NCBI GenBank assembly: GCA_007753915.1
Contig: CP036352.1
Span: 2,294,001 to 2,358,000 of the forward strand
Length of the DNA stretch: 64,000 bases
Direction: 5' to 3'
Origin: Phycisphaerae bacterium RAS2
GTDB lineage: Bacteria > Planctomycetota > Phycisphaerae > UBA1845 > UTPLA1
Numbering within the stretch: the stretch's first letter is position 1; the number at the start of each line of letters is the position of its first letter. Shown here one piece after another: positions 8,402-20,111 of this stretch. The translations under genes were made by a program, and so were the position numbers. Under the pieces are notes generated by a model. The model was not told the DNA's origin. It ran no database searches and saw only the letters and a list, made by a program, of their open reading frames with translations.

Positions 8402-10147
8402 CTACTGATCGAACTGTCGAAGCGCGATCGGGCCGCTCTCAAGCCCCACGAAGTTCAGGAACCGCTCCAACGGCAGCCGCGGGATCGACAGCTTCTCCGC
8501 TCGGCGAACGGCTTCGTCGTACAGCTCGCGCTCACTCATCGCTTTGCGCGTGCGCACGTCCTTTGTGACATCGACTTCGGGCGATTTGGCGATGGTCGGC
8601 ACCGCTGACGGCGCGGGGGTTGGCGACGGTGCAGGTTTGTCTTCCGTCGCTTCATCGGCTCCCGATGCTTCGTCATCGGTGACGTCGTCCTCGGCGCTCG
8701 ATTCCTCGGAATCGGCCGACTCCTCGTTCGATTCATCCGCATCCGCGGAGTCATCATCTGATTCTTCCGCTGAATCGGCTGAATCGCCCGATCCCTCGTC
8801 GCTGCTGTCCGAGGCGGCGGATTCTTCCGCTTCGCCGCTTTCGGTTTCTTCGGAAGCCGCGCTGGCCAGTAGTGTGTCTTCCGGCGGCGACGGCTCGGTG
8901 CCCAGCACGACGTAGTCCGTCGAGGCATCAACGCGATCGACGATCTCGCCGCCGAAGCGTCTAATCAGCGCCTTGATCGAATCGGCTCCGCGCAGATCGG
9001 GCGTGCCGTCGAAATCAATGTCAAACTTGCCGATCACGACAAACCGCTGCTTCTTGCTGCGGTCGCGGCTCAAGACGATGTTGCCGACCTTGTCGCCTTC
9101 GAGAATCGGATCATCCGGTGACGGCACGCTGATGACGCGGCACTCGCTCGTCCGCTCGCCGACGCTCACAACTTCGACGAGTCCCTTGCCACGCCCGTCG
9201 CTCGGCACGCGCGCCACACCCGAGTACACCGCGAAGGTCAACCCGAGCACCACGCGATCGCGCCGACCTAGATCGATGTGAACGAGTGAATCCCCCGGCA
9301 GCGCCCGCAGGATCGACCCCACGGGGTTTCGCGCGACCGCCAGCTCCTGCGCCCCTTCGGCGCCCGGACCGCGCAACGACGCGAGCGCCGCCTTCTGCTC
9401 ATCCAGCAGCGCCTCGCGGTGCGACAATTCTTCAATCAGCCTGCGCCGCATCGATGCCGTGTCACGCCGCATCGTGTCCAGTTCGTCGCGCTTCTCGCCG
9501 ATCTGCGCCGCCAGTTTCTCCACTTCGCCGGACTTGGTCTTCTCGTATTCGCTCTTGGCGTTCTGAAGCTCGTCCACCTTCGCGTTGATCGCCGCGAGTT
9601 GATCGCGAAGTTCCTTGTCGATCTCTTCGTTGCGGTCGATCGCGCCCTTCAGATCGGCCAGCGCCTTTTCCTGCGCGGCTTCGGCCTTCTGCCGCGCGTC
9701 TTTCTCGCCGGCGTACATTTCGTGCAGGTTCTCAATGATTCCCACGGCGCCCAGCGCCGGGCTGATCTTGTCGGGCGAATCGATCTTGCCTGCTTCGATG
9801 ATCTTCTTCAACGCGCCGTCGAGCTTGGTGAGCGCCACCGAAGGCGGATCGTTTTGATTTCCCGACAACCGGCCGCTCGCCATCTGCAACGCGCGATTCA
9901 ACTCGCCGACGACCGACTTCCCGGCGGCCCCCGCGTCGGGCACGAGCTGCCGCGCGACCGATTCATCGTTGCCTTTAGCAAGCTTGGTCTTCGCGGCCGT
10001 GGCTTCGGCAGTCGCAGTGCGGAGCGATTCTTGATTGGTGAACATGATTACGGCGACAACGGCCAAGGCTGCGGCCACGATAATGGACACAACCATGCCG
10101 ATCGTGGAAGCGTTGGACCCGCCACGCTGTGGGGCGACACCCGCCAT
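8402..10147 (-). CDS. Membrane-anchored coiled-coil protein with BRCT-like module and acidic repeat region
   Basis: 581 residues from ATG 10147, which has AGGAG seven bases upstream; an ATG five codons earlier would place that site inside the gene. One transmembrane helix (MVVSIIVAAALAVVAVIMF, about 18-36) is followed by long coiled coils (about 60-260), then a beta-rich domain (DSLVHIDLGRRDRVVLGLTF). A segment near residues 365-415 (FVVIGKFDIDFDG, IKALIRRFGGEIVDRVDAST, DYVVLG) resembles a BRCT fold. A Ser/Asp/Glu-rich stretch of about 100 residues follows, then a short C-terminal segment. The function is unknown; a cell-envelope or structural role is a guess. Confidence 0.75.
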   Translation of the reverse strand: MAGVAPQRGGSNASTIGMVVSIIVAAALAVVAVIMFTNQESLRTATAEATAAKTKLAKGNDESVARQLVPDAGAAGKSVVGELNRALQMASGRLSGNQNDPPSVALTKLDGALKKIIEAGKIDSPDKISPALGAVGIIENLHEMYAGEKDARQKAEAAQEKALADLKGAIDRNEEIDKELRDQLAAINAKVDELQNAKSEYEKTKSGEVEKLAAQIGEKRDELDTMRRDTASMRRRLIEELSHREALLDEQKAALASLRGPGAEGAQELAVARNPVGSILRALPGDSLVHIDLGRRDRVVLGLTFAVYSGVARVPSDGRGKGLVEVVSVGERTSECRVISVPSPDDPILEGDKVGNIVLSRDRSKKQRFVVIGKFDIDFDGTPDLRGADSIKALIRRFGGEIVDRVDASTDYVVLGTEPSPPEDTLLASAASEETESGEAEESAASDSSDEGSGDSADSAEESDDDSADADESNEESADSEESSAEDDVTDDEASGADEATEDKPAPSPTPAPSAVPTIAKSPEVDVTKDVRTRKAMSERELYDEAVRRAEKLSIPRLPLERFLNFVGLESGPIALRQFDQ

Positions 10148-10162
10148 GGGCAACTCCTGCAT

Positions 10163-10499
10163 TTGCGCCGTCGTGCGGCGTCTGAATCAGCCGGGCTTAA
10201 CCTGCACGGCCCCCCGTGGGATGGTAAGCAGCCTGTACGGTACTTCGCGTTCGGTGGGATTGCGTCCGGTATGTCCTTCCCGACATCACGCGGCACGAAG
10301 CACATCTAAGTATCTGCGAACCAAGGCCGAATGTCAACGTTCAACTCCCCAAACAACCGCCTTCCCCACCACCTCCGTTTGCGTCCCTAAACCCTCGCGG
10401 TTAAAGGGTAAATCCGCACGCCCTTATGGGCCATGCGCCGCGCGGCGCCGGCCCGGCCTGCAACAGACCCTGACCCGGTCCGAAAGACCCGGCCGTCCG
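10163..10499. other. Divergent intergenic region upstream of polA
   Basis: The polA reading frame stays open upstream through this region, but the translated stretch (Cys/Arg/Pro-rich, no family resemblance) is not like any polymerase N-terminus, so it is treated as non-coding. It should hold the promoters of polA and of the divergent coiled-coil gene. No clear -35/-10 pair or operator was found by eye. Confidence 0.5.
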
Positions 10500-13321
<2,822 letters not shown>

Positions 13322-13325
<4 letters not shown>

Positions 13326-13351
13326 GGTGGGTCAGCCTCATCGACCCACCA
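13322..13351 (+). repeat. REP element, left copy
   Basis: A 30-base element that begins in the last bases of polA and has an internal hairpin (GGTGGGTC and GACCCACC arms with a nine-base loop). Its exact reverse complement lies at 13965-13994, on the other side of the transposase gene. The hairpin just after the polA stop may also shape the polA transcript end. Confidence 0.85.
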
Positions 13352-13388
13352 CTCTTGAAAACCAACCAATCTCCGCCATGATGCTGCC

Positions 13389-13961
13389 ATGCCGGAATAC
13401 AAGCGGGCCTTCTCACCTGGCGGCACGTTTTTCTTTACCGTTGTTACCGCGCGTCGACGGCCTATCCTCATTTCGCCTCCTGCGTTGCAAGCACTTCGAT
13501 CCGCCATGCGCGAGACCATGGATCAACGCCCTTTCTCAATCGACGCTATCGTGATTCTCCCGGATCATTTGCATTGCATCTGGTCATTGCCGCCCGGCGA
13601 CGCCGACTTCGCTATTCGCTGGCGTTTCATCAAATCCCGATTCACGCGGAAGTTCCTTGCTGGGGGCGGCCGCGAGGCGGTTCGCAGCAAATCGCGCGTG
13701 GCGCACGGCGAACGCGGTGTCTGGCAACGCCGCTATTGGGAACACACGATTAGAGATGAGACAAGTTTCTTTGCCCTATGCGATTACATTCATTACAATC
13801 CGGTCAAACACGGTGTCGCCACATGCCCGCACAAATGGCCCCATTCGAGCTTTGCGCAGTTTGTCCGTGAACACCGATACACCAAAACATGGAATTGCGC
13901 GTGCGAATCCAATCGGCGGCCAGTGGATTTCGACGAGATCGAAGCGCTTGTCGGTGAATAG
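13389..13961 (+). CDS. REP-associated tyrosine transposase (RayT, IS200/Y1-like)
   Basis: 190 residues. The domain matches the single-strand Y1 transposases: an N-terminal FFFTVVTARR strand, the metal-binding HUH motif in ILPDHLHCIWSLP, and a C-terminal helix with the nucleophile Tyr in CDYIHYNPVKHGVA. PHKWPHSSF completes the family signature. RayT enzymes bind REP hairpins rather than classical IS ends, and the flanking inverted REP copies (13322-13351 and 13965-13994) fit this exactly. It is probably domesticated or a low-activity mobile unit (REPtron). Confidence 0.9.
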   Translation: MPEYKRAFSPGGTFFFTVVTARRRPILISPPALQALRSAMRETMDQRPFSIDAIVILPDHLHCIWSLPPGDADFAIRWRFIKSRFTRKFLAGGGREAVRSKSRVAHGERGVWQRRYWEHTIRDETSFFALCDYIHYNPVKHGVATCPHKWPHSSFAQFVREHRYTKTWNCACESNRRPVDFDEIEALVGE

Positions 13962-13964
13962 CAA

Positions 13965-13994
13965 TGGTGGGTCGATGAGGCTGACCCACCCTAC
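13965..13994 (-). repeat. REP element, right copy (inverted)
   Basis: This is the perfect 30-base reverse complement of the element at 13322-13351. It starts three bases after the transposase stop codon. The two copies bracket the gene as in other RayT-REP units. Confidence 0.85.
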
Positions 13995-14048
13995 GGAACT
14001 ATTGCGTAAGCAAATGCATTGGAGCTGGACAGCAACAAGGCGGCAGGA

Positions 14049-14639
14049 ATGAGTCTACACAGACATGCAATTCAATGCCTCAAGTCCGATGAACCCAATC
14101 AGTTCATCACGTTTTGCTGGGAATTGGGCTTGTATGCACTGAGCATATCGGAGGAGATAAACGACTCGCTTGTTTCGCAAATCAGCTTGGTTATGAAATC
14201 TCCACAGTTTCTTCAGCATGAGGCGTCGTCGGAATTAATCGCGCAGCTCAATGAATATTGGCACAATCTATCAGGGCAGCAAAAGAAGGAACTTCTAACT
14301 ACCGCAGCACATTGCGTCCCAAACCTTGCGTCCAAGCGCGCAGCATTTATGATCATCATTCTTCTAGGCCTCACAGATAGATCGACACATGCTTTTGAAT
14401 TAATTGAAACCCTTTCGCAAATCGAATCTCCCAATGCGTCGACTGTGATTAGTGGATTAGGATTCTTTTTGGGCCAAGCGGAGAATCACGACACGGCTGA
14501 CAGGGCCCTGGCAAGGCTTCAAAGCATCAGTCAAGAACACGAATCAAATTCGATCAGAGCATTGGCCACCGAGGTAATGGTCAATTGTCGAAATCGCACT
14601 GGCCTCTTTAGGCCGAACATAAACTGGCGTGACCTCTGA
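14049..14639 (+). CDS. Hypothetical helical protein with unusually low GC
   Basis: 196 residues from ATG 14049; a TTG at 14019 would add ten residues. The protein is predominantly helical by composition (FCWELGLYALSISEEINDSL, HAFELIETLSQIESPN) and might be a HEAT- or TPR-like helical repeat, but no family was recognised. Its base composition is clearly less GC-rich than all its chromosomal neighbours, and it lies directly after the REP/RayT unit, so it may have been acquired. Function is unknown. Confidence 0.6.
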   Translation: MSLHRHAIQCLKSDEPNQFITFCWELGLYALSISEEINDSLVSQISLVMKSPQFLQHEASSELIAQLNEYWHNLSGQQKKELLTTAAHCVPNLASKRAAFMIIILLGLTDRSTHAFELIETLSQIESPNASTVISGLGFFLGQAENHDTADRALARLQSISQEHESNSIRALATEVMVNCRNRTGLFRPNINWRDL

Positions 14640-14670
14640 ACGCACGGGATGCCTCGACTAGCACCCGACT

Positions 14671-15687
14671 TTACCGATGCGGTGAGTCCGGAGTCTCATT
14701 CCCCGCATCCCCCGCCGCCTCATCCATCTCCCCGTCCGCACTACCGGCCTCGTGCGTCGCTCCGTCATTCACGCCGCCGTCATCCCCATCTTCATCTTCC
14801 AATTCCGTCAGCGCGGCGGTCTTGATGCCGTTGGGCTTGCGCGTCGGCTTGCCTTCCTTGTCGATCTGAAAATTGGCGTCCGTCAGGCGCACGCTCGAAT
14901 CGATCTGCGTGTAGAGATACATCGCGTCGAGCGTGTCTTCGCTGCGCTCCTCACGGCCGGCTCGCCAGAGGTACGTCCCCACGGGCATCAGCGTTGCCGT
15001 GCTCAAGTAAAGGTCCTGCAGCGCCACTGTCACGCCCTTGCCCTTCGGATAGCGAATCTCGATGTGATAACACGGCTCCTTGGCCGGGCCGATCTCGGTC
15101 GGCTCGCGCACAGCGAGCTTGGCGCCGCCCAGTTCGACGGATTTCTCAATCCCGTCCAGCACGCGCTCCAGCATCCGCCTTGGGCCGAAGTCGGTGATCG
15201 GGTTGCGAGCCTTGCCGAATTCGACCGCGAGCTGCGGCGCGAACTTCTGCACCGCCGGCGGGAATCCCAGCAACCCCTTGCGCGGCAGCAGCACGACTTT
15301 GTCCTCATCCCACCCGCGAACATAGACGCATTGCTTGTATTCCGAGCCTTTGTCCAGCCACGTGAACCGCACGCTGAACGGCTCGTCGCGGTACTCTGCG
15401 AGGATCGTCTCCTGTGGCGCAAGCTCCTTGAACACGCCCAGCCGCTCCTGACGCAGGAACACGGCCGTGAACTCCTTCACCTTGCTCGCCTCGCCGTGGA
15501 CCTCGCGGATGAAGGCCACCGGGTCCTTCGTCACGCGCGCCTTCAACGCCTCCTGCGAAGCGACTTCGATCGTCGCTCCGGCCGGCAAATCAACCTTCGG
15601 CTGCGCGCATCCGGCGACGCCGATCACCGCGCCGAGCAAGAGCCACACGCATGATTTCAATCCCGATGCGATCTGAAAGTTCGTCAC
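14671..15687 (-). CDS. DUF1571 domain lipoprotein
   Basis: 338 residues from a GTG at 15687, which has AGAGGACG upstream and places a normal lipoprotein signal (SCVWLLLGAVIGVAGC) at the N-terminus. An ATG at 15747 is possible but would put an acidic segment before the signal. The body (FIREVHGEASKVKEFTAVFL, PFSVRFTWLDKGSEYKQCVY, TATLMPVGTYLW) matches DUF1571, a family common in planctomycetes and related in fold to LolA-like outer-membrane carriers; the lipid-carrier role is only inferred. The C-terminus is an Asp/Glu/Ala-rich tail. Confidence 0.8.
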   Translation of the reverse strand: MTNFQIASGLKSCVWLLLGAVIGVAGCAQPKVDLPAGATIEVASQEALKARVTKDPVAFIREVHGEASKVKEFTAVFLRQERLGVFKELAPQETILAEYRDEPFSVRFTWLDKGSEYKQCVYVRGWDEDKVVLLPRKGLLGFPPAVQKFAPQLAVEFGKARNPITDFGPRRMLERVLDGIEKSVELGGAKLAVREPTEIGPAKEPCYHIEIRYPKGKGVTVALQDLYLSTATLMPVGTYLWRAGREERSEDTLDAMYLYTQIDSSVRLTDANFQIDKEGKPTRKPNGIKTAALTELEDEDGDDGGVNDGATHEAGSADGEMDEAAGDAGNETPDSPHR

Positions 15688-15899
15688 AAACTCGTCCTCT
15701 TGAATCAACCCATCCACTTCAGCCGCGCATTCGTCGAATGCGCCCACGTCGCGTCATTCTAGCTCATGCGGCGGGCAAGCCCGCAGGCTAAGTGCGACCG
15801 CTCAAATAAACTCGTGTTCTCTCCGTCTCCCTCGCCCATTCCCTATTGCGACTTCCTATTCGCGTTCCCTTGTGCCTGCCCCCTGTTCCGTGTTGCCTC

Positions 15900-16847
15900 C
15901 TAATAATAAATCGTCCGTGTCCGATGGTGCGGAATAGTCACATCCGCCCCGTGCGACCGCTCCCAAAGCTGGCAGTCAATAACCCACGGCGATACCGGGC
16001 GCCCCGCCTTGCCCGTTTGCCGGCTCATGCGATCCACCGCCTCGATCGAGGCCGCCCGCAATTCGACCTCCTCATCGCATCCGGCCGCCAGCTCCATCCC
16101 CGCGTCAATCTTCGCCGCAAGCGAATCGGACACGCGAAGAATACCGAAATGCCGGAGAATCTGCGGCACACGATAATCCGCGAACGCCGTCAATTCTTCC
16201 AGACCCGCGACCATCGGCCCGCCGCGCGCCGCCCATGCCTGCGCCAGGTCCATCGCGCAAATCTGCGCCCGCTTCATGAAGAACACGGGGCTACCGCGGT
16301 ATCCCGCCACGTCGCGAAACGAATCGAAGTTCGTCATCAGCAACACCGCCAGCGACCACGCCCGATGGTTCACCGACTCCACCGCGTTGCTGAACTGACC
16401 ATCGAACCGATCGAGCAACACGGCTGCCGTCTCGCGGACGACTCGCAGCCGTTCCTCCATCAGCAGGAGTTCGCCCGAACCGGCCAGGACGAACTTCAGC
16501 TCCTGGGGCGTGACTTCGGCCCAGTACGCGGCGTCAAACCACCGGGCATCGCTTTTGGCCGAGAGCAGGATGGATACGAGCATGGCATTAAACCGCTCGT
16601 AGGTCTGCCCGCGCCATTGAATGCGAATAGGGTTGTCCGACCAGAAGCAGAAGTTCATCGCGCTAATCAGGAGTACGAGATTGGCGATCTGATTGTCATT
16701 CCCTGGAAAATGCTCGTGCAAGCCGCCCGGATGCGCGAGCAGATTCTCACGGGGCGTCTGCTGCACCCATCGCGCGATGGCCGCGTCGTCGACGGTCACA
16801 TGCTTCGCATTCCGAATGACGGGTTGGATGGAATCAAGGACAATCAT
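15900..16847 (-). CDS. Queuosine salvage protein (DUF2419/QNG1 family)
   Basis: 315 residues, full length for the family. MNFCFWSDN, VFFMKRAQICAMDLAQ, LTAFADYRVPQILRHFGIL and EEVELRAASIEAVDRM are the family signatures, including the DYRVPQ stretch with the conserved catalytic Asp. Eukaryotic members hydrolyse queuosine 5'-monophosphate to free queuine for reuse in tRNA modification at position 34; bacterial members are presumed to do the same or a related N-glycosidase reaction. No other queuosine gene is in this window. Confidence 0.88.
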   Translation of the reverse strand: MIVLDSIQPVIRNAKHVTVDDAAIARWVQQTPRENLLAHPGGLHEHFPGNDNQIANLVLLISAMNFCFWSDNPIRIQWRGQTYERFNAMLVSILLSAKSDARWFDAAYWAEVTPQELKFVLAGSGELLLMEERLRVVRETAAVLLDRFDGQFSNAVESVNHRAWSLAVLLMTNFDSFRDVAGYRGSPVFFMKRAQICAMDLAQAWAARGGPMVAGLEELTAFADYRVPQILRHFGILRVSDSLAAKIDAGMELAAGCDEEVELRAASIEAVDRMSRQTGKAGRPVSPWVIDCQLWERSHGADVTIPHHRTRTIYY

Positions 16848-16927
16848 TCAGGTGAATGCTATCGGCCCCGCCGCAGGGCTACAACGCCGTGGTGCATTCA
16901 ACATCGCACTGCCATAATACGCCGACC

Positions 16928-18238
16928 ATGCCGACGCCCTTGCTTTGCATCATCACGGGGATCGCCACCGCGCTTGGCGTCGCGGACCAACCCGCGCACG
17001 TGGAAATCGAGTTCGTGGTCACGGTACCCGCTGACACGCCAACCGACGCCGCGCCGTTTGTCGCGGGCAATCGACCGGAACTGGGCAACTGGCGTGCCGA
17101 TGGCCTGCCTTTGATTCACAACGAGGACGGACGCTTTCACGCGAGGTTAAATCTCCCGGACGGCGCGGAAGTCGAATACAAGATAACTCTGGGCGACTGG
17201 ACGCGCGTCGAGCGCGATGCATCCGGGCGGGATGTTTCAAATCGCCGTTTCACCGCCGCCTCGCGCCTCGTCGTCCGCGCGGAGGTTGCATCCTGGGGCG
17301 GCGCGCGAACGCAATCAGCCGCCAGCGCGCCGACTCCCGCTACGCAGCCCGGCGCTTCAACCCCATCGACCCGACGCCCCTCTCGTACCGGCGACATCCG
17401 ACTGCATGAGCATTTTCGCAGCCGCCTGTTGAGCAACGAACGGACACTCGCGATCTATCTGCCCCCCGATTACACGCGCCGCCCTTCTGCTCGTTACCCC
17501 GTGTTGTACATGCATGACGGCCAGAACCTCTTCGACGCGGCCACGTCATTCCTCGGCGTTGAATGGCAGGCCGATGAGCACGCCGAGCGCCTCATCCGCG
17601 CGGGTCGAATCGAACCGATCATCATCGTCGGAATCTACAACACCCCGGATCGCATGCACGAATACACGCCGCAGGCCGATGCCCAGCGCGATGCCGGCGG
17701 TCGTGGTCGGCAATACGCCCGATTCCTCGTGGAAGAAGTCAAACCGTTCATCGACAAGACGTACCGCACGATTCCCGATCGTGCGCACACGGCTGTCGCC
17801 GGCTCTTCGCTGGGAGGGCTGATTTCTTTGTATCTGGCGCGCGAGCATCGCGAAGTCTTCTCGCAATGCGGCGTGGTCTCGCCCGCCCTGATGTGGGCCG
17901 ACGCCGCCCTGTTGAAGGAGGTTGAGGGCAAGTCAAATTGGATGGCCGGCACGCGCTTCTGGCTCGACATGGGCACTGACGAAGGCCGCCAGATCGGCAC
18001 GTTCAACCGTGCCATTGAGTTGACGCGACGGCTGGAGCGCGCCTTTCTTGCCGCCGGCCTCATCACCGGCCGCGACTATTACTACGCCGAAATCCACGAG
18101 GGCCAACACAACGAGGCCGCATGGGCCGCGCGATTCGATCGCATGTTGTTGTTCTTCTACGGCCGCTCCGGCGCGGACTCAATTCCGCCGGCCGCAAGCC
18201 AGCGCGTCGGCGACGCCGCGCCGTCATCTGGTCGCTGA
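16928..18238 (+). CDS. Secreted esterase of the esterase-D/Fes family with an N-terminal CBM20-like domain
   Basis: 436 residues from ATG 16928, with a signal-like N-terminus (LLCIITGIATALGVA). Residues about 22-110 (VEIEFVVTVPADTP, VAGNRPELGNW, YKITLGDWTRVE) look like a starch-binding CBM20 or related domain that binds alpha-glucans or glycogen. An alpha/beta hydrolase follows, with PVLYMHDGQNLFD, the nucleophile elbow AGSSLGGLISLYL and a C-terminal HEGQHNEAAW bearing the catalytic His. This resembles putative esterase/enterochelin-esterase (COG2382) enzymes. The substrate is not known; acylated polysaccharide is plausible. Confidence 0.82.
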   Translation: MPTPLLCIITGIATALGVADQPAHVEIEFVVTVPADTPTDAAPFVAGNRPELGNWRADGLPLIHNEDGRFHARLNLPDGAEVEYKITLGDWTRVERDASGRDVSNRRFTAASRLVVRAEVASWGGARTQSAASAPTPATQPGASTPSTRRPSRTGDIRLHEHFRSRLLSNERTLAIYLPPDYTRRPSARYPVLYMHDGQNLFDAATSFLGVEWQADEHAERLIRAGRIEPIIIVGIYNTPDRMHEYTPQADAQRDAGGRGRQYARFLVEEVKPFIDKTYRTIPDRAHTAVAGSSLGGLISLYLAREHREVFSQCGVVSPALMWADAALLKEVEGKSNWMAGTRFWLDMGTDEGRQIGTFNRAIELTRRLERAFLAAGLITGRDYYYAEIHEGQHNEAAWAARFDRMLLFFYGRSGADSIPPAASQRVGDAAPSSGR

Positions 18239-18263
18239 TTGACCAATTGGAAAGGAACGCTTC

Positions 18264-18626
18264 ATGCCTACGCTGATTAAGTCTCCAACGGTGATTCCCG
18301 CCGCCGGGAACAAGCCCAAGATCATTGAGGAGTTCATCGGCCGAGTCACATCGCGGACAAGCAGCATCAGCATCGCGCGGATGCAAAGCCCGACCGGCTG
18401 GAGCGAGCCGTTTCAGACGCCGGACTTTGATGAGTTTACGATTGTCTTGAAAGGTCTGCTGCGCGTTGAGTACGACGGCGGTGCGATGGATGTCCGCGCG
18501 GGGCAGGCGATCATCACGCACCAAGGCGAACGCGTTCGCTACAGCACGCCCGATCCGCAAGGCACCGAATACATCGCGGTCTGCCTCCCGGCCTTTTCGC
18601 CCGACACCGTCCACCGCGACGAATAA
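18264..18626 (+). CDS. Small single-domain cupin protein
   Basis: 120 residues. DFDEFTIVLKGLLRVEYDGG and VRAGQAIITHQGERVRYS cover the two cupin motifs, although the usual His pair of motif 1 is partly replaced. It follows the esterase by 25 bases on the same strand with AAAGGA upstream, so the two genes may be co-transcribed. Cupins of this size bind a metal and a small ligand; no substrate can be given. Confidence 0.8.
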   Translation: MPTLIKSPTVIPAAGNKPKIIEEFIGRVTSRTSSISIARMQSPTGWSEPFQTPDFDEFTIVLKGLLRVEYDGGAMDVRAGQAIITHQGERVRYSTPDPQGTEYIAVCLPAFSPDTVHRDE

Positions 18627-18634
18627 CGGCGACC

Positions 18635-19171
18635 CTACGCGCCGCGAACGGCTGCGATGTATCGCGTGATCTGATCGATGTGCGACAGGTCGTGCCCGGC
18701 TTCCATTTTCAGCATCAGCCCCAGCGATTCCTCGCCGCGCTCGTTGTGCCGCCCCACCCGCGCCAGTTCTGCCGGCCCCATGCTGCGCCACACTTGCAGG
18801 TTCGCTTCTCGAAGCAGTGCGTATTGCTCCGCCAGCTCGCGCGGCTCGCGCTCGTTGTACCCCTGACCTGCGACCCACAGGTCCTGATCCATTCCGAGAA
18901 TCGTCGGCCGCTCTTCGCACAGGATCAAGCGAATCCGATAGCCGTAAACCCATTCAGTGTCCACGAGATGCCCGATGATCTCAAGCGGCGTCCATTTCCC
19001 CGGAAACGGCCGCGTGCGTAGCGCCGCCGCGTCGGTCTCGGAGACGACGTGTCGAATGAATACCGGCGTCTTGGACATCACATCGATCGGATCGCGATCC
19101 CCCAGCAATCCTAGCAGCTTGTTCTGATAGGCCGGGGAGTCCCCCGCCTCGACGGTCGCCGCATGAGCCAT
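18635..19171 (-). CDS. DinB-family metal-dependent hydrolase-like protein
   Basis: 178 residues from ATG 19171, with GGAGG nine bases upstream; an open frame continues upstream without support. The four-helix DinB fold is shown by PFPGKWTPLEIIGHLVDTEW, the RIRLILCEERP loop and HDLSHIDQITRYIAAV, whose His residues match the metal-binding triad. The family includes bacillithiol and mycothiol transferases and damage-inducible proteins. The substrate is unknown. It converges with the cupin gene. Confidence 0.85.
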   Translation of the reverse strand: MAHAATVEAGDSPAYQNKLLGLLGDRDPIDVMSKTPVFIRHVVSETDAAALRTRPFPGKWTPLEIIGHLVDTEWVYGYRIRLILCEERPTILGMDQDLWVAGQGYNEREPRELAEQYALLREANLQVWRSMGPAELARVGRHNERGEESLGLMLKMEAGHDLSHIDQITRYIAAVRGA

Positions 19172-19353
19172 GTGCAAACCTCCGGTAAAATCGGCCCGCC
19201 GCGCTCGCTGCGCGCTGGCGGCAGACTGGTTGATGTAAAACCTCGTACGCGAATCACGCCGACCTCGGCCGCGCATTGAATCGACGGTGAGCGGCGGCGT
19301 AGAATAACACGAGTTCATCCGCTTGTACGCCTTGATGTCTCCGGGGGGAGGCT

Positions 19354-19833
19354 GTGGAGAAGCGTCACGTCATCACAATTTGCGTCACCGCCCTGCTTGT
19401 CGCAGGCTGCGGCGGCTCGCTTCTTCCCATTCCCGCGCCCCTGCCGGTAGTCGTCACGCTGCCCGTCAACCCGCTGGTCGCGTCGTTCGTCAACATGGAT
19501 GGCCAATGGGTTCTCGCCGACGAGACCGGGAAACGGTCCTGTCTCGTGATTCAGGAAGGCCGCGTGTCCATTTTCGACCGCACCTGCAGCCCCGACGGCC
19601 GCGGATTTGTCCCGCGAATTCTCATGGCGCCGAAGATCGCCAGCGCCGGCGACACCATCACCCTGACGCTTATCTACAACCCCGAGAGCTTCAGCGAGGT
19701 TCGAATGCGGACGACTTTTGTCGGAGAGGTTCAAATCGACGGACAATTCCAGGGGTTTCGCACCGACGAACGATTAGACCAGCCGGATGAGCTAGCGGCC
19801 GACCCTGTCTTTGCAACGCTTTCACGGCAGTAG
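19354..19833 (+). CDS. Small secreted lipoprotein of unknown function
   Basis: 159 residues, starting at GTG 19354 with GGGGGAGG close upstream. A signal (VITICVTALLVAGC) ends in a lipobox Cys. The mature part has a single predicted beta-barrel-like stretch (GQWVLADETGKRSCLVIQE, DTITLTLIYNP) reminiscent of small planctomycete surface lipoproteins. No family was recognised. Confidence 0.6.
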   Translation: MEKRHVITICVTALLVAGCGGSLLPIPAPLPVVVTLPVNPLVASFVNMDGQWVLADETGKRSCLVIQEGRVSIFDRTCSPDGRGFVPRILMAPKIASAGDTITLTLIYNPESFSEVRMRTTFVGEVQIDGQFQGFRTDERLDQPDELAADPVFATLSRQ

Positions 19834-20111
19834 GGATATTGCCACTCGCCGCTGGCTTCTTATGTGCCAGTCCCCGCCAGACCAATCCGGACGTGGAATC
19901 TGTGCAATAAGACACGCCATTTCCTTCTTGCGGCCCAAAAAGAGATGCAATGGCTCGCAGGGTAATGGAGCCAATCCGGTATAATCCGTGTAGGGTGCAA
20001 TAACGGTGGAGTGGTTCACGTTGAGCCAGCCGTAGCCGACAAGCAATGCAGGCGCTCGTGCCGCGCGCCGGGGTCGGCTGGCATCCATTAGAGGGAGAGG
20101 GAGTGTCCCCC

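Noticed and set aside
10035-10499. N-terminal extension of polA by 155 codons
   Set aside because: The translated segment has no resemblance to polymerases, whereas MSKSTLYLIDGHSQIYRAYY at 10500 is a typical PolA start.
15846-17114. Plus-strand frame antisense to the queuosine-salvage gene
   Set aside because: The minus-strand product shows all DUF2419 signatures; the plus-strand product is Arg/His-rich noise.
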